Translations under genes and position numbers: made by a program
Source of the DNA: Gigaspora rosea
Lineage: Eukaryota > Glomeromycota > Glomeromycetes > Diversisporales > Gigasporaceae
Direction of reading: 5' to 3'
NCBI GenBank assembly: GCA_003550325.1
Contig: QKWP01002092.1
Location: 24,249 to 88,248, forward strand
DNA: 64,000 bases
The notes under the pieces: model-generated
The model's database searches: none
What the model was told of the DNA's origin: nothing
The model's input: the letters and a program-made list of their open reading frames with translations, nothing else
Shown: positions 1-10,887 of the stretch, piece after piece
Layout: every line of letters begins with the position of its first letter
Numbering within the stretch: the first letter of the stretch is position 1

Positions 1-196
1 CAATTTAAACAGTTGAAAACCAGAAATTTCAAGGCTTTTTTTCCTTCTCAATCTCACAATGCCTATAACATTTTTCGACTTTTTTATAGAAAGAAAAATT
101 TTCTACCCCTGAAATGTGAGAAAATTTTTGTTAAGCCAAAATTTTTACGATATATATACATATATATAATGTTTTTTTTTATTAATAATTGTTATT

Positions 197-1064
197 ATGA
201 CTTCGTCTGTTGTAGACATTGTAGACAAAAGTATTTTCTCCGAAACCGTTCGAAAAGCACTGAATTACATTAACATTAGACTTTCAGAAGTTAGGTGAGA
301 TTCACTAAGTAGATTTCTAGTCGTTATGTATCTGAAATTACGCTGCCACTAGGGGTGACATCGGAGAACTGGAAGCGCATCGTGGCCACAGAAATGCAAT
401 GTCTGTGAACGTCCTTCTCTGTTATGTCTTACCTGAAAGCTCGATCTAGCCCTGCGCGGAAGTTGTGGTGAATAGGATGCATTGATAATGATGACATTTA
501 CTTATTATTTTTTTTTATTCCAGTTGCAATGAATATATAAATTTGTTTGGAGCCTATAACAACAATTTTATCTTGGTATATTGCAAAGATCAGGTTACAG
601 TTGGTAATATTAAACTGTTTGAAAAAATAGTTGAAAGTTATCCACAAAATACCATTGGTATTATTGTAACATCTCAAATAGGATGCTCAATCAATAGTTC
701 GAAACGTTCAAAGTCTCCAAAGTCTTCAGCTAGTATTGTATTTACGAGTATTAGTGAAATGGCAACTGATATTCCAGCATACTTTTTATTAAGAAAAGAT
801 CAATGTAAAAATAATAATCTTATAGAAAAATTTGAAAAATTTGAAAGGATTATGGAAATTTTTTTAATCTTGTTAATTTTTTTATTACTAGCAGTGGGAT
901 ATTCAATCAGGTAAATTTACAAATTTCTTAAAATATTATAATTTATACTTAACCTGCATAATTCTAATAATTTATCACAATATAGGTCAGATATTTCTTC
1001 AATATTCAATTTTTTGCACGAGCTTATTTTGCAATTATTAAATGTTTTTATGTTTGGTAAATAA
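197..1064 (+). CDS. Mrr-type restriction-endonuclease-like domain protein (degenerate), 3 exons
   Basis: Proposed exons are 197-294, 524-910 and 986-1064, giving 187 residues with GT-AG introns and continuous frame. The first exon reads MTSSVVDIVDKS. The second carries a core resembling Mrr-type nuclease folds: a strand FILVYCK followed by a helix, then NTIGIIVTS, and later SIVFTS. In active Mrr domains an Asp precedes a (Q/E)xK motif. Here the Lys of VYCK is visible but I see no clear catalytic Asp, so activity is doubtful. The C-terminal part (IFLILLIFLLLAVGY) is a probable membrane helix, continued by exon 3 (SDISSIFNF...FMFGK). The first intron is unusually GC-rich. Family assignment is inference from motif pattern; gene structure is better supported than function. 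Confidence 0.55.
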
Positions 1065-1940
1065 TTGTATTGCGCTCCTCAATTATATACAATATTATGC
1101 ATCAATAAAAAATTTATTTGACGTGAAGATTATTTTTTGAACCCTAGTAACGTGAAAAAAGTTCAAAATATATTACATCAAAAAAGTGACTTGTTTATTT
1201 TGGACTTGTTTTATATTGATAATGCTTTGCACTAAAAGATTTATATTAGATTCAATCAGTTTCTCTCAAATTCCTTAAACCCAATAAATTGTTTTTAATA
1301 AAATCTAGAAAAGTTATCCAAACCAATATTAATTTCATCTGCTTTCGCTATAATCAATTCATAATATTGTAATATTCTGAATTACAATTTATTATGTCAT
1401 TCAGATAAACAAAGTTAAAATTCTCAATAGTGTATTTGTGACCTAGTAATAATAAGAAAATTATTAAGTCGAGAAACAATATCGTTGATTTTGATTGGTT
1501 TATATCTTTAACCAATTTTAATAAATTTTATCACCATTAAAATCAAATAAATCTATTCTATAATTTTTACTGAATCAAGATCATATTAAAATGATTACAT
1601 ATATTCGACTTTAACTAACCAATCAAATTTCAAGATCAGGTGTAATGTAACATGATCAGAAAAATTCAAAACAAATTGTCTTCTGCGCACTAATAAAAAA
1701 TTTTTCTTACAAAATCAGTATAAAAGACACTTTAAACCCTAACTTAATAATAAATTACAGACCTAATCCGATAACATAAATTTTTAATTTGAAAATTTTT
1801 GGGTGGTGAATTATCAAGAGTAATTCAGATTTCAAGATCAGGTAATCAAAACAAACCCAAAAAAATCGTTCATAACTCAATATTTTACCTATGAAACCAC
1901 CTTGTAAAATTTTTTTAGAGAAATTTTTTAGTGTTGAAAG
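1065..1940. other. AT-rich intergenic DNA
   Basis: No convincing coding sequence. The motif TTTCAAGATCAGGT occurs near 1629 and 1830, and CCAATCAAA/TTTGATTGG words occur around 1490 and 1618. These look like remnants of small inverted-repeat elements. Confidence 0.5.
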
Positions 1941-2317
1941 ATGTCACAAACATTTAGAGTGAAAAAAAAACTTCGTAGGTGGAACAGAAAAATTACAAGG
2001 TATAAAAAATCTTTATTAGATACGTTAGATACATTATATCAATACTTCTTTTTATTTATTTTTGCTTGAATTATAGTTTAAAGTTAGTGAATTTGGAATT
2101 ACAAAACAAAAATACAAGGTATAAAAAACCTTTATTAGATACATTATATCATTATATTTTTTTTATTTATTTTTGCTTGAATTATAGATTAAAGTCAGTA
2201 AATTTGAAATTACAAAACAAAATCGAAAGGTTGGAACAAAAGCTGAATAATATATTAGTGATATCAAATTTAAAACTTTTTAAACTTCGAAAGAACAATT
2301 GTGTCCTAAAAATGTAG
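1941..2317 (+). CDS. small basic coiled-coil (zipper-like) protein with duplicated exon
   Basis: Exons 1941-1999, 2077-2118 and 2188-2317 join in frame to about 76 residues. A very basic N-terminus (RVKKKLRRWNRK) is followed by leucine/asparagine heptads (LKLVNLELQNK, LKSVNLKLQNK, IERLEQKLNNIL) typical of a parallel coiled coil. The basic-plus-zipper layout recalls bZIP proteins, but the canonical basic-region signature is absent, so I do not call it bZIP. Exon 2 and its upstream intron are a tandem copy of exon 3 and its intron, with identical splice phase, so the duplication lengthens the zipper by two heptads without changing frame. No family identified. Confidence 0.5.
1994..2222 (+). repeat. 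tandem duplication of an intron-exon unit (about 110-119 bp)
   Basis: Two head-to-tail units begin at TACAAGGTATAAAAAA (1994 and 2113). Each runs through an intron ending GCTTGAATTATAG and then into a 14-residue zipper exon. They differ by scattered substitutions and a 10-base repeat of TTAGATACAT present only in the first unit. Confidence 0.8.
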
Positions 2318-2820
2318 CACAATAATTATTTCAAACTCAATAATAAAATTTATAAATTACAGTGAAGGATATCTTAAATCAGCAAATAAAATTGATAATT
2401 TTGAAAAGCACGGTAACATCTAAAGTATTTTGTAAAAAATTATGATTAGATTTACATGGATATATTATATGTATTTCTTCAAATAGTCAATTTGTATTAT
2501 TAGATTTAGATATATTAGATATACAGTCAAACCTTGATATAACAAAAATTTGATGATTATAAATTTGTAAAAAAATCTTTAAGAGACTTTACCTATAGCC
2601 TATACTAACCCTAACATGAAAAAGAACTTTATTAGCACTTATAAAATATTTATTAATTAACTCTTAAATTTCAATGTGTAACTTATATGATAATAAGATA
2701 TAATTACAATAGTAGAATTTGTAAACCAGTTTTAATAAATTTATACTTATAAAACACCAATACTAAAATAATATGTCAACAGAAGTATTATAGCTAGTTA
2801 AATTTTTAAGATTCTTGCTT
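2318..2820. other. AT-rich intergenic DNA
   Basis: I see no gene here. Short repeats of TTAGATATATTAGATATA occur near 2500-2520. Confidence 0.5.
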
Positions 2821-3540
2821 TCAATTTTTTTTTGGTTTTCCAAATTCATCAAATTGAATGCTCTTAGAAACCACTTGCGCATTATATGGAATAACAATTT
2901 CTAAAAGAACAGATGAGCTTCTGGAATTAATATTACCAAAGAATCTGTATAAATCATCTAAATTTATTTCATCCTTATAATTGCTTGCAAAACCATCCAT
3001 ATTTTAACTTCTTTTATATACTTAGGTAATGATTTTCTAGATTCTCCAAGTAATTTTCTAATTTCATATTTTTTAAATCAATAACAAAGTGATTTTGATA
3101 CAGCATCAAATATTGCAAGCTTGGAATCCAAGGAATTTCTAAATAATCTAGAGTGCATGTAATTAATCCAATTGAAAAATCCACAATATTTGAGCAACTT
3201 TCAAAAATTAACTCAAAAATTTCTTCAATTTTATCTCCACAGCGTGGACCTATAATTTTAAGGATTTCTAAATTTGAATGGCAGAGAAAAAGAAGTGCAA
3301 TAACAGGTACAATAGAGTTATAAGTTACAAGTTGTTTAAGAGGAATTTGTTCTACTAAAACGATTTGATTATCTTCACTTTCAAAAAAACAATTAGAGAT
3401 AGTTAATTTTTGAAAGTAATTGACACTTTTTTATATAACTAATTAAAGAAGTTTGCTTAAATTCGACAGGATTAAATTCTATATATGAAAGATAGTGTGA
3501 TTGATATTGTAGGGCATTTAAAAAATATGCATTTGGAATT
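2821..3540 (-). pseudogene. F-box/LRR-like protein remnant
   Basis: The minus strand reads as a decayed leucine-rich-repeat-type protein. Recognisable blocks in order are AYFLNALQYQSHYLSYIEF, YFQKLTISNCFFESEDNQ, IPLKQLVTYNS, LFLCHSNLEILKIIG, DFSIGLITCTLDYLEIP and SLQYLMLY, ending with ...FDEFGKPKKN. The blocks lie in different frames, with a one-base shift near 3424 and another near 3005, and no start region survives. Leu spacing and wording resemble the large F-box/LRR families of Glomeromycotina, in which the N-terminal F-box is followed by LRRs. The F-box itself is missing. Assignment is moderate; the broken state is clear. Confidence 0.55.
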
Positions 3541-4040
3541 AAAATTTATTTTCATTTACTTAAAACAATGTGGTGAAAAATCTATTCTCTGAATTCTGGA
3601 TTCATTGTAAATAAATTCATCATTACTTAAATTTTTATTCTACAATACATTTTAAGCCTTCGCTAGATATAAGATTATATTTTTTCATCAATTGTTAATT
3701 TTATCTAATTGAATAATAACAATTTAATTTAAAAAAATAAAAATAATAATGTAATATATTTAATGTACGAGAGGATATTTAAATGTGTCAATAATACCCA
3801 TAAAATCAAATAGTATTGCCAATGGTTCGGTGAACCATTTGTTCATTATTTTACTCTATACCTAATATTAAAATAAAATAAATTTGAATTATCGATACGA
3901 CACATTTAAAATTATTCATGAATTGTCGTTAAATGTAATACTGCTAGTTTTTTTTTAATGCAAAATAAAAGAATTTTGAATATCCGATTTAAATTATATT
4001 ATTATTATCTCGTTTATTTGTATTGTGTTTTTAAATTGAA
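3541..4040. other. intergenic, small hairpin
   Basis: No gene seen. A short hairpin AATGGTTCGGTGAACCATT lies near 3820, and TATA/AT-rich DNA precedes the next gene. Confidence 0.5.
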
Positions 4041-4637
4041 ATGCAAAAGTTTTATTTAAATAGGAAAATATTGAGCTTAACAGAGATTATTCCCTTGAAC
4101 ATTATCATGTCAGTGTCAGTCGAAAAGTTCACCTTGTATGTACAAAATTTATTGCTAAGACACGGTCTTAAAATTTTTAATTTTATAAATGCCACCAAAT
4201 ATTCTACTTTTGAAATCAAATACGATACATTCTCACGTAAACTTTTTGTTTGGAAACATGAAATTTCTAATATAAAAAATTATAATGAACTGTACAAAAC
4301 AATAGTAGCTTCCAAATTTAATAATGATGATTGGATACTCGTTGTTAATAATTCAACCAGAACTAATGATGGCAAAAATAAATTAAAAACGTTTGCAGCA
4401 AATACAAATAAAAATATCCAAAAGATTATAGAGTGCGTTAGCGAATATGAGTTAATTGATTGTCTAAAAGAACGGTTTTTTACTTATCATATTGACAATA
4501 TTACAGGCATAAATAATAATGACAATGCCACAAAAGACTTATATATACATTATATGAAAAGCAAGACGTATTATATTTCTAAGCCTGCAATTTTAAACAA
4601 TGCTAGGTCATTTATTTCTAATATGGAATCTCATTGA
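4041..4637 (+). CDS. hypothetical protein
   Basis: Single open reading frame of 198 residues. Met23 (MSVSVEKFTLYVQNLL) is an alternative start and looks a more natural N-terminus than the upstream Lys/Leu-rich stretch. The body has an alternating pattern (FEIKYDTFSRKLFVWKHEIS, DDWILVVNNS, IIECVSEYELIDCLKERF) suggesting a mixed alpha/beta domain; the layout loosely resembles restriction-endonuclease-like or Rossmann-like folds, but no catalytic signature is visible. No membrane helix or signal peptide is apparent. Length and composition argue for a real gene; I do not recognise the family. Confidence 0.5.
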   Translation: MQKFYLNRKILSLTEIIPLNIIMSVSVEKFTLYVQNLLLRHGLKIFNFINATKYSTFEIKYDTFSRKLFVWKHEISNIKNYNELYKTIVASKFNNDDWILVVNNSTRTNDGKNKLKTFAANTNKNIQKIIECVSEYELIDCLKERFFTYHIDNITGINNNDNATKDLYIHYMKSKTYYISKPAILNNARSFISNMESH

Positions 4638-5066
4638 ATCTTTAATATTTATTGGGGTTTTTTTTTGCATTTTTATTTCTTGTAAAAGTTGAAAAAAATT
4701 TTATTTATACTTAATTTTTTGCTTATAAACTTAGTGAAAAAAAATTATCATTTTTTGCTCTAAAAATTATTAAACGTGTGTTTTTGGGCAATTAAAATTT
4801 ATGTAATGTCGCGCTCTAAAGAAACTAGAAAATTATAATTTCAACATTCCGAATATAAGAGTAGTGATGGGACTAACGATGCTAAAAAAAGGGTGATTCC
4901 GTGCATGGTGCCAAAAAAAACATAGTGCCTGGTACGCAGGCACTATTTGTAGAACCCTAGTAGTAAGGACAATAGAAACCCTTTTTACAATTTTTTGAAC
5001 TACAGTTTATTTATATTAACTAATAGTTTACGGATCGCACCTCTAATATATATGCAAAAGGCCTAG
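4638..5066. other. intergenic with hAT-like end and small hairpin
   Basis: TAGTGATGGGACT at 4862 matches the end of the hAT-like MITE at 30673. I could not find a partner end downstream, so it is probably a truncated copy. A hairpin ATAGTGCCT...AGGCACTAT lies at about 4922-4948, and GATCGCACCTCTA near 5034 resembles the opposite end of the TAGAGATG family. Confidence 0.35.
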
Positions 5067-5151
5067 GTTTTAAAACCAACAAAAAAAATCAAGCTTTTAA
5101 AAACTTCTTCATAGTAATTAAAAGCTTGATTTTTTTTGTTGGTTTTAAAAC
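5067..5151. repeat. perfect 33-bp inverted repeat (hairpin element)
   Basis: Arms 5067-5099 and 5119-5151 are perfect reverse complements (each contains AATCAAGCTTTTA or its complement) around a 19-bp loop. This looks like a recent palindromic or MITE-type insertion, or a stem-loop. No open reading frame. Confidence 0.75.
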
Positions 5152-5460
5152 ATCATTTTAAAAGTTTCATTATGAATCTTTGGTTTTCAATACATGATAA
5201 AATTCTCAATATGACAATACAAAGTTAAAATAAAATAAATTCTGGCTAGTTATCGTTTTACAATCATATTGATATTACGCCAAGCATTCCAAACTACATC
5301 TAGAATATTAAAGATTCTTGTTTAAAATTACGTATTTTTAAAAATTCAATTATAGTACTTCTTTAAATTGCATTCCCGTAAATTATTTGAATTCAATTAG
5401 TTAATTCAAGTTCTTGATTTAGAATACATAACATTACAAAGTATGACGTGTAAAAAAAGT

Positions 5461-5507
5461 AAAACCATACTTAGAATATATAAAATATATATGCTAAGCA
5501 TGGTTTT
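5461..5507. repeat. palindrome family CCATGCTTAGAG, copy A
   Basis: AAAACCATACTTAGA ... TGCTAAGCATGGTTTT with an AT-rich centre. It is the most diverged of three copies in this window (others at 15917 and 30610). Confidence 0.7.
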
Positions 5508-5582
5508 GCTAGACAATAACACATATTGTATAAATTAAAAAATAATTAAATATAAAAATTCACACAAATTGTAACTGGAAAA

Positions 5583-5687
5583 ATGTCAAATAATTCTTCT
5601 AGCTTTGAAAGCGATTTAGAAAATTCTATTGTGCTAAATGTTAATTTAGATGCTTTAAAAAAATCAGCATCAAGTGTACTATTATAA
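5583..5687 (+). CDS. short Ser/Asn-rich open reading frame (34 aa)
   Basis: ATG at 5583 begins MSNNSSSFESDLENS, a Ser/Asn/acidic composition common at fungal protein N-termini, and stops after 34 residues. It could be a first exon or the start of a broken gene preceding the Sel1-like fragment at 5842, but I could not find a phase-compatible splice joining the two. Low confidence. Confidence 0.25.
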   Translation: MSNNSSSFESDLENSIVLNVNLDALKKSASSVLL

Positions 5688-5841
5688 CTAATATAGTTTC
5701 CAATTAGATAATATTTTATTTTTTTCTTTAATACTTCTGATCAAAATGCACTGTATTTCTTCATCTACTGTCCATCAGTTTTGCTTTTTTAGTTCATATA
5801 AATATAATCTTTTCAGATATATTTTGAAAACAAAATCAATA

Positions 5842-6051
5842 ATGTCAAAAAAAGTAGTCAATAAAAAAAACTCAATACCTAAAGAGCTTAATGAAATATT
5901 TAAAAAAGAAACAGAATTTAAGACTGAAGCTATTAACCTTTCAAGTGCTTTAAAATATAAAAGAGAAGGAAAGTATCAGGAAGCATGGGAAATAATTCAA
6001 AATCTACTTAAATGTAGTAACCCAACTATCCAAACTCACGCTGAATATTAA
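5842..6051 (+). pseudogene. truncated Sel1-repeat-type protein, N-terminal fragment
   Basis: Starting at MSKKVVNKK, 69 residues end abruptly after THAEY. The stretch ALKYKREGKYQEAWEIIQNLL has the helix-turn-helix pattern of Sel1/TPR repeats, and NPTIQTHAEY reads like the beginning of the next repeat (usually ...A.YNLG). The stop codon is followed directly by palindromic AT-rich repeats, so the rest of the gene appears to be lost. Sel1 proteins are scaffolds made of many such repeats; a single repeat is unlikely to function. Confidence 0.45.
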
Positions 6052-6061
6052 CCCTGATACC

Positions 6062-6260
6062 ATAATCTCAAAAGATTATAATTCTGATTGGAATTATAAT
6101 CTTTTTGAGATTATAATATTTTGAAATTATGATCTTTTGGGAATTTTTTTTTTTCAGAATTTAGTTTCCGGGATATTACATCTTCAGGATTTTGTTCTTT
6201 TGGGATTTAGTGCATTGGAATTTAGTGCATTGGAATTTAGTGCATTGAAATTTAGTTCTA
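6062..6260. repeat. palindrome plus short tandem repeat
   Basis: ATAATCTCAAAAGATTATAATT is followed 8 bases later by its near-complement. Just downstream, TTTAGTGCATTGGAA is repeated about three times (6200-6258). No coding capacity. Confidence 0.6.
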
Positions 6261-7248
6261 TTAGGATTTTGACCCAAATCATTAAGTAAATCAGTACAAA
6301 TAAGAAATTAATAATAAATGCATAGACTATTTTATATTTTTTATTAATAGCTTTTTGTCGAAAGCATAGATTTTGGTAATCAATCTTAGCGGGAGCAATA
6401 AGTTGTTTTCATTATAAACATAGATTTTCAATAAAAAATGTATTAATCTATGAAGTAAATTGATTCATTAATTATAAGTGATATTACTAAGCAAAATTTG
6501 TTTAACATTCTATTTGCAAAATATTAAGATTACTTTTTAAACTTAATCTTTTATAAATAGCAGTTGTTTTTTTTTTGAATTTGAGATTTGTCCAGGTTTT
6601 GCCAGCAAGTATATTAGGGATAGCACAAACTTCAAAAGAGGGAGGATGAACTGCGTAGAGGCAGTTTGATGGTTTTGATGGAATTTCATGTAAGATAAAT
6701 TTTTAGGGTCATAATTTCTAGTTAAAAATGTAGCTCTACAAGATTTAAAGGTTTTCAGAGTGAGCATTAGGAAACTATTATTATTTGATTCTTCTGGGTA
6801 AATATTGTTTTTATAAAAGTTATTATTTAAATTGTAATATAGGCAAATTTACTTGTATTTATTTTAAGAATTTAAATTTTTTAATAAAACTATAAATATT
6901 AATTTTAGCTATATAGTTTTTAAGTAAAAAATACAATTTTAGTTTTGTTTTATTAGTTTTATTATAAAATTATTAAAAAACTTTTTGTTTTAAAATTTTT
7001 ACTATAAAATTTTTTTTAAATTTTTTTAAATTTTATATATTTTCAATATTAAAAAATATTTTACTTCTAATTCAAGTCTAAATTTTTATAAATAAATCAC
7101 TAAAGTTGTAATAATAAAAATTGTTATCTTTTGTATAATCTACAATACTGTTTAAAAACTATAGTTCTAAACTAAAACTATAAAAAAATTATAATAAAAT
7201 TTTTAAAAAAGATTTTTTTTAAAATTATTTATTTTTAGTTTATTTTTA
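6261..7248. other. AT-rich intergenic DNA
   Basis: Long runs of A/T and no supported gene. An open frame on the minus strand at 6543-6767 has no homology I recognise and low-complexity codons, so it is not called. Confidence 0.5.
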
Positions 7249-7889
7249 AGAGTGTTACTTTATGGCCATAGCGACCCTATATGAATAGCCAATCAAAATT
7301 GAGCATGTGACTATATAATACATTGCTTATTATCGCCCAATAAAAATTTCCTTCAAACTTTCTAACTTTTATAATAAAAGAAGTACAAACCCCTAAATAT
7401 GAATGGCTGCTATATGTAGGGTCGTCATGGCGATGGGTCTCCATCTATAATTTTCCTATTTTTAATTTTTTTTTATAATATAAAAACTAATTTTGTAAAA
7501 AAATAATTGTTATTTTATATATTATTACACCAAGTTTATTTAAATATTTTAACATTTTAAAAAATAAATTAGAGCTAAAAAAAAAAAGTACAAAAATACA
7601 AACAAATTTGTCTTATTAGTTTACAAATTAAAAAATAATATTTTAAGTTTATTAAAATTAAAATATATAGTAAAGAAAAATTATAGATGGAGACCCATTG
7701 CCATGGTGACCCTACATATAGCAACCAATCATATTTAGAGTTAGGAAATTTTCTTTTGTGTTTTTTTATTATAAAAGTTAGAAAGTTTGTAGAAAATTTT
7801 TAGTGGGTGATCATAAGCAATGTATTATATAGTCACATGCTCAATTTTGATTGGCTATTCATATAGGGTCGCCATAAAGTAATGCCCTA
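7249..7889. mobile_element. foldback element with about 200-bp inverted arms
   Basis: The segment 7250-7450 is repeated in reverse complement at 7681-7889. Matching landmarks are ACTTTATGGC at the outer ends, GAGCATGTGACTATATAATACATTGC / GCAATGTATTATATAGTCAC in the middle and GACCCATTG/CGATGGGTC at the inner ends. The 230-bp centre is plain AT-rich DNA with no transposase. TA dinucleotides occur at both outer edges, compatible with a mariner-type TA target, but the ends are too diverged to be sure. A non-autonomous foldback or long-arm MITE. Confidence 0.75.
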
Positions 7890-8847
7890 TAGTAAATATA
7901 TATAAAATAGAGTTCTTTAAATTTAGATTAAATTAAATGTTTTATTAATTTAAATTTATTTAATTTAAAATTTAAATTTAAATTTGATATAAATTTAAAA
8001 TTCTTAAATTTAATTTGATTTAATTTGAATTTGAACTTCTTCAAAATTTTATATTTAGTTTTAAGTAAATAAAATTTCGCAGAAAAATAATTTAAGATCG
8101 CCTGTCATATGAATTCCACCTAGTTTGATATCACTAAATCCACTAAATTATTTGAAATTCCTTTTACTTTCTTAGAATAATGATTGATGATTGTATAATG
8201 GAAATTAATTTTTTTATTTAAATATTCAATTAATAAGATAATCTTTATTACATGAGCAATGAGACTTTTTAGCTAAAACCGACGGAATTGTATTTTTTTC
8301 ACCCAAATTCGGTTAGATAAATATTGCATATGTTGACTAAAGTTTCAAGAATAACCGCAAAATTGAAATACAATTTCAAGCAAAATTAAATAATAAATTT
8401 TGTAAAATTTCAAGTTAATTAAAAAAAGACCCCGTTTTTTTAATGGATGTTTTTTTAAATTTCAATATCAAGAAATTTTCATGTGTATCAATTCTAGCAG
8501 TATTCTATCGTAAGAAAAATAGCTCCTTATTAAGCACTTAAATTTTTTAACAATATGAAAATATTTTTATACGTTTATTAATCTCGATTTGATTGAGAAG
8601 TTATTTTTATAAATAGAGTTGCCAAAAGAAATGACGTAAATTAATACCTATATCACTATTAAAAAAAAAGTAAATTGAATTTCATATTGAACTGTTTAAA
8701 AGAGTCTTTACTGTTAATTGAACTTATAGATGTAAATTAATATCTACATATTGTTACTATTTTTTAGAGTTTTTTTTTATAATAGAATAACTATCAATTC
8801 ATTGGATATTATTATGGATACCTATTACTATTAAATTTGGATAATCG
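7890..8847. other. AT-rich intergenic DNA
   Basis: Simple TTTAAATTTAAA-type sequence at 7920-8040. The block AAATTGAATTTCATATTGAACTG (about 8670) is shared with the region upstream of the paralogous small gene at 26.5 kb. No gene seen. Confidence 0.45.
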
Positions 8848-8920
8848 TTTTTTAAAAACCAAATACAATACAAAAAAAAATATTTTAGAGCGAGCTGATT
8901 TATGCAAAGCGGGTCTTGAC
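8848..8920. repeat. diverged end of the mariner-like MITE seen at 62103
   Basis: AACCAAATACAATACAAAAA ... TTTTAGAG ... GAGCTGATTTATGCAAAGC aligns with the right half of the element at 62103-62269 (AACTAAATACAATACAAAAA ... TTTTTAGAG ... GCAGAATTATGCAACGC). The left end is not evident. Confidence 0.45.
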
Positions 8921-9009
8921 AATCAATAAAACGAAGCTGATTTGAAGTTGCTAAAAATGGTATGCTAGTGTCTTCATCATTGTGTTTTCATCTTTGCAAA
9001 TGATATTAG

Positions 9010-9323
9010 ATAAGAAAAATTTTACTAACAAGAAAAATTAAGCCAAAGCCAATAATAGCTCATTCTGGAAAAACAGCGCGACAAATTTTTGATGAAATAA
9101 AAAATTCAAATGGAGAAGTCACAAACAAAGAAATTTTAAATTATTTGAAAAACAGACGGTCTACTTTAATATTTAGTGATAGTAATAAGGTAAGTACTTT
9201 TTGCAAAAAGTCTGAAATAATTACCTGTTAATTTTTTTTTTGTTAATTTATGAAAAAAAGCCTAAAATATTTGGTGTAGATCAACTTAGTGCTTTAATCA
9301 ACAAATATCCCGCGCATTTTTAA
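9010..9323 (+). CDS. small uncharacterised protein, family with copy at 26.5 kb
   Basis: Exon 9010-9189 encodes ...KPKPIIAHSGKTARQIFDEIKN...EILNYL and ends at AAG|GTAAGT. A second exon, 9261-9323, encodes PKIFGVDQLSALINKYPAHF and a stop; its acceptor (GAAAAAAAG) is weak. The same block order (AHSGKTA, FNEIKN..GEV, LINKYPAHF) occurs at 26492-26746 without the intron, which supports both the coding status and the exon join. HSGKTA resembles a P-loop only superficially, lacking the GxxxxGK context, so I assign no function. The 5' exon with the start codon is not resolved. Confidence 0.45.
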
Positions 9324-10671
9324 AAAAGGTGCTTTTTCTTGTGATTTCCTACCTTATTTAAATTTATCATACCAAAATTTTTATTTACTTTATCAATATA
9401 TTTGAATCTGAAAAGAAAATCAAAAATATACATCCAAAAACAAAAGATATCAGTTTTATGACGGTGTTCTATTCATATTTAAAATAGGACTATTTTCATG
9501 AGTTATTAATCTTCTTTTGTTTACTATGAAGTTTTCTTACTGTTTCCTCTGTTTTCTTTAATTTTGACTGTAATTTTAAAGTTTGATATTTAATAAATTT
9601 TTTTCAAAATTTTTAAAGTCCCAACAGAGAATACTCAAAATCCATAAAATCATCTATCATTCATGTTATTAAATTAAATATTAAAAATATTTACTTTTTT
9701 CGAAGTTACCAGTTTTATGAATAGTACGATAATAAATATTGATTAGGAGGTTTTTTTTTTATGAAACAATTATTAATTTTGGTTTGTTTCTGATATAAAT
9801 TTTCATAGAAATTTTAGGTTAAATTTTTTGAGTTGATAATATTCAAAAACTGCAAAATAAATATCAAAAGATCAAAAATAAATTTTTGAGCTCGAAAAAA
9901 TTTCATTTGTACTATTTTTTAATATGTAAATAAATATACAGTAGGTGTTTGTAATAATTTATGTATCTGTCAAATTTTTGCTTTATTAACGGCCTTGATC
10001 TTGCTTTTTCGGATTTGACATGTCGTATGAACATTAAAATCTCGACTCAACTTTGTTTCTTCAAATTCGAAAACAAACGAGTTTTTTTAGATTTGAAAAC
10101 AACTAAAGTTTGGGATGAATTACCAATCTATGATTTTTTTACGATATATAAAACTTTATTTCTTCCTTATAATATTAAATTAACATAATTCAACTGAAAA
10201 GTTTATCTTAGTAAACGGCCTCGACAATAACGCCAACCAAATTACTATCGATGTTGATAATTTTTCATGTCAGATTCTGTCTCAGAAGCTTACATATCCA
10301 ACAATGAACAATCAATTAATTCACCACAATCCTGACCATTAGACAATGAAACAGTTAATCACCAACAAAATTGCTAAAGTTCAAACAAAACCAATACTAC
10401 CCGTAGAAACACCAAATGTCTACAACCCGTGGCTACAAATTCTACAACAATACAATAAATAATTGACTAAAGAAAATAATTAAATATCTAAAGAGAAAAA
10501 AGAAATTATTTAAAAATAATAATTGACAAAAATTCTCATCAGACATTAGTAAAAATTTGGTAAAACAAAATTTAATAATCATGCCGAAATGAATATTATT
10601 TTCAAAATTCTAAGTGATATGATATTGTTCTTTGCCAAGAGGTTCATTTGGATATAAAATGATCAAAAAAC
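9324..10671. other. decayed repeat/gene remnants
   Basis: The stretch TTTATGTATCTGTCAAATTTTTG...GCCTTGATCTTGCTTTTTCG (9958-10012) is repeated with divergence at 37258-37325. A stretch at 10265-10440 reads SDSVSEAYISNNEQSINSP then breaks on stop codons, suggesting a dead gene. A 75-residue open frame at 9961-10188 overlaps the repeat and is not called as a gene. Confidence 0.35.
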
Positions 10672-10887
10672 TTGATTTGTCATTATCAGAATCCTCCTCT
10701 TTTCCATATTCTTATGTGTCGAGTCAACCTATTGGTAAAGGGTCATATAAAGAAAGATATCTTTATTTATACAGATCGAACAAATGGAGTACCTTATGTC
10801 CCTCGATTTCAAAATTTAAAAGAACCTCATATTAGAATTACTCTTGGATGCCATACAAGTCCAGTTGATGCATGCGAAGAAAAATAA
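10672..10887 (+). pseudogene. unidentified coding-like fragment
   Basis: An open frame without an ATG reads ...CRVNLLVKGHIKKDIFIYTDRTNGVPYVPRFQNLKEPHIRITLGCHTSPVDACEEK in continuous blocks (for example TDRTNGVPYVPRF and ITLGCHTSPVDAC). The composition is protein-like and unlike the random AT frames nearby, but I do not recognise it. It overlaps, on the other strand, the end of the C2H2 gene. It may be a leftover exon of a lost gene. Confidence 0.25.
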
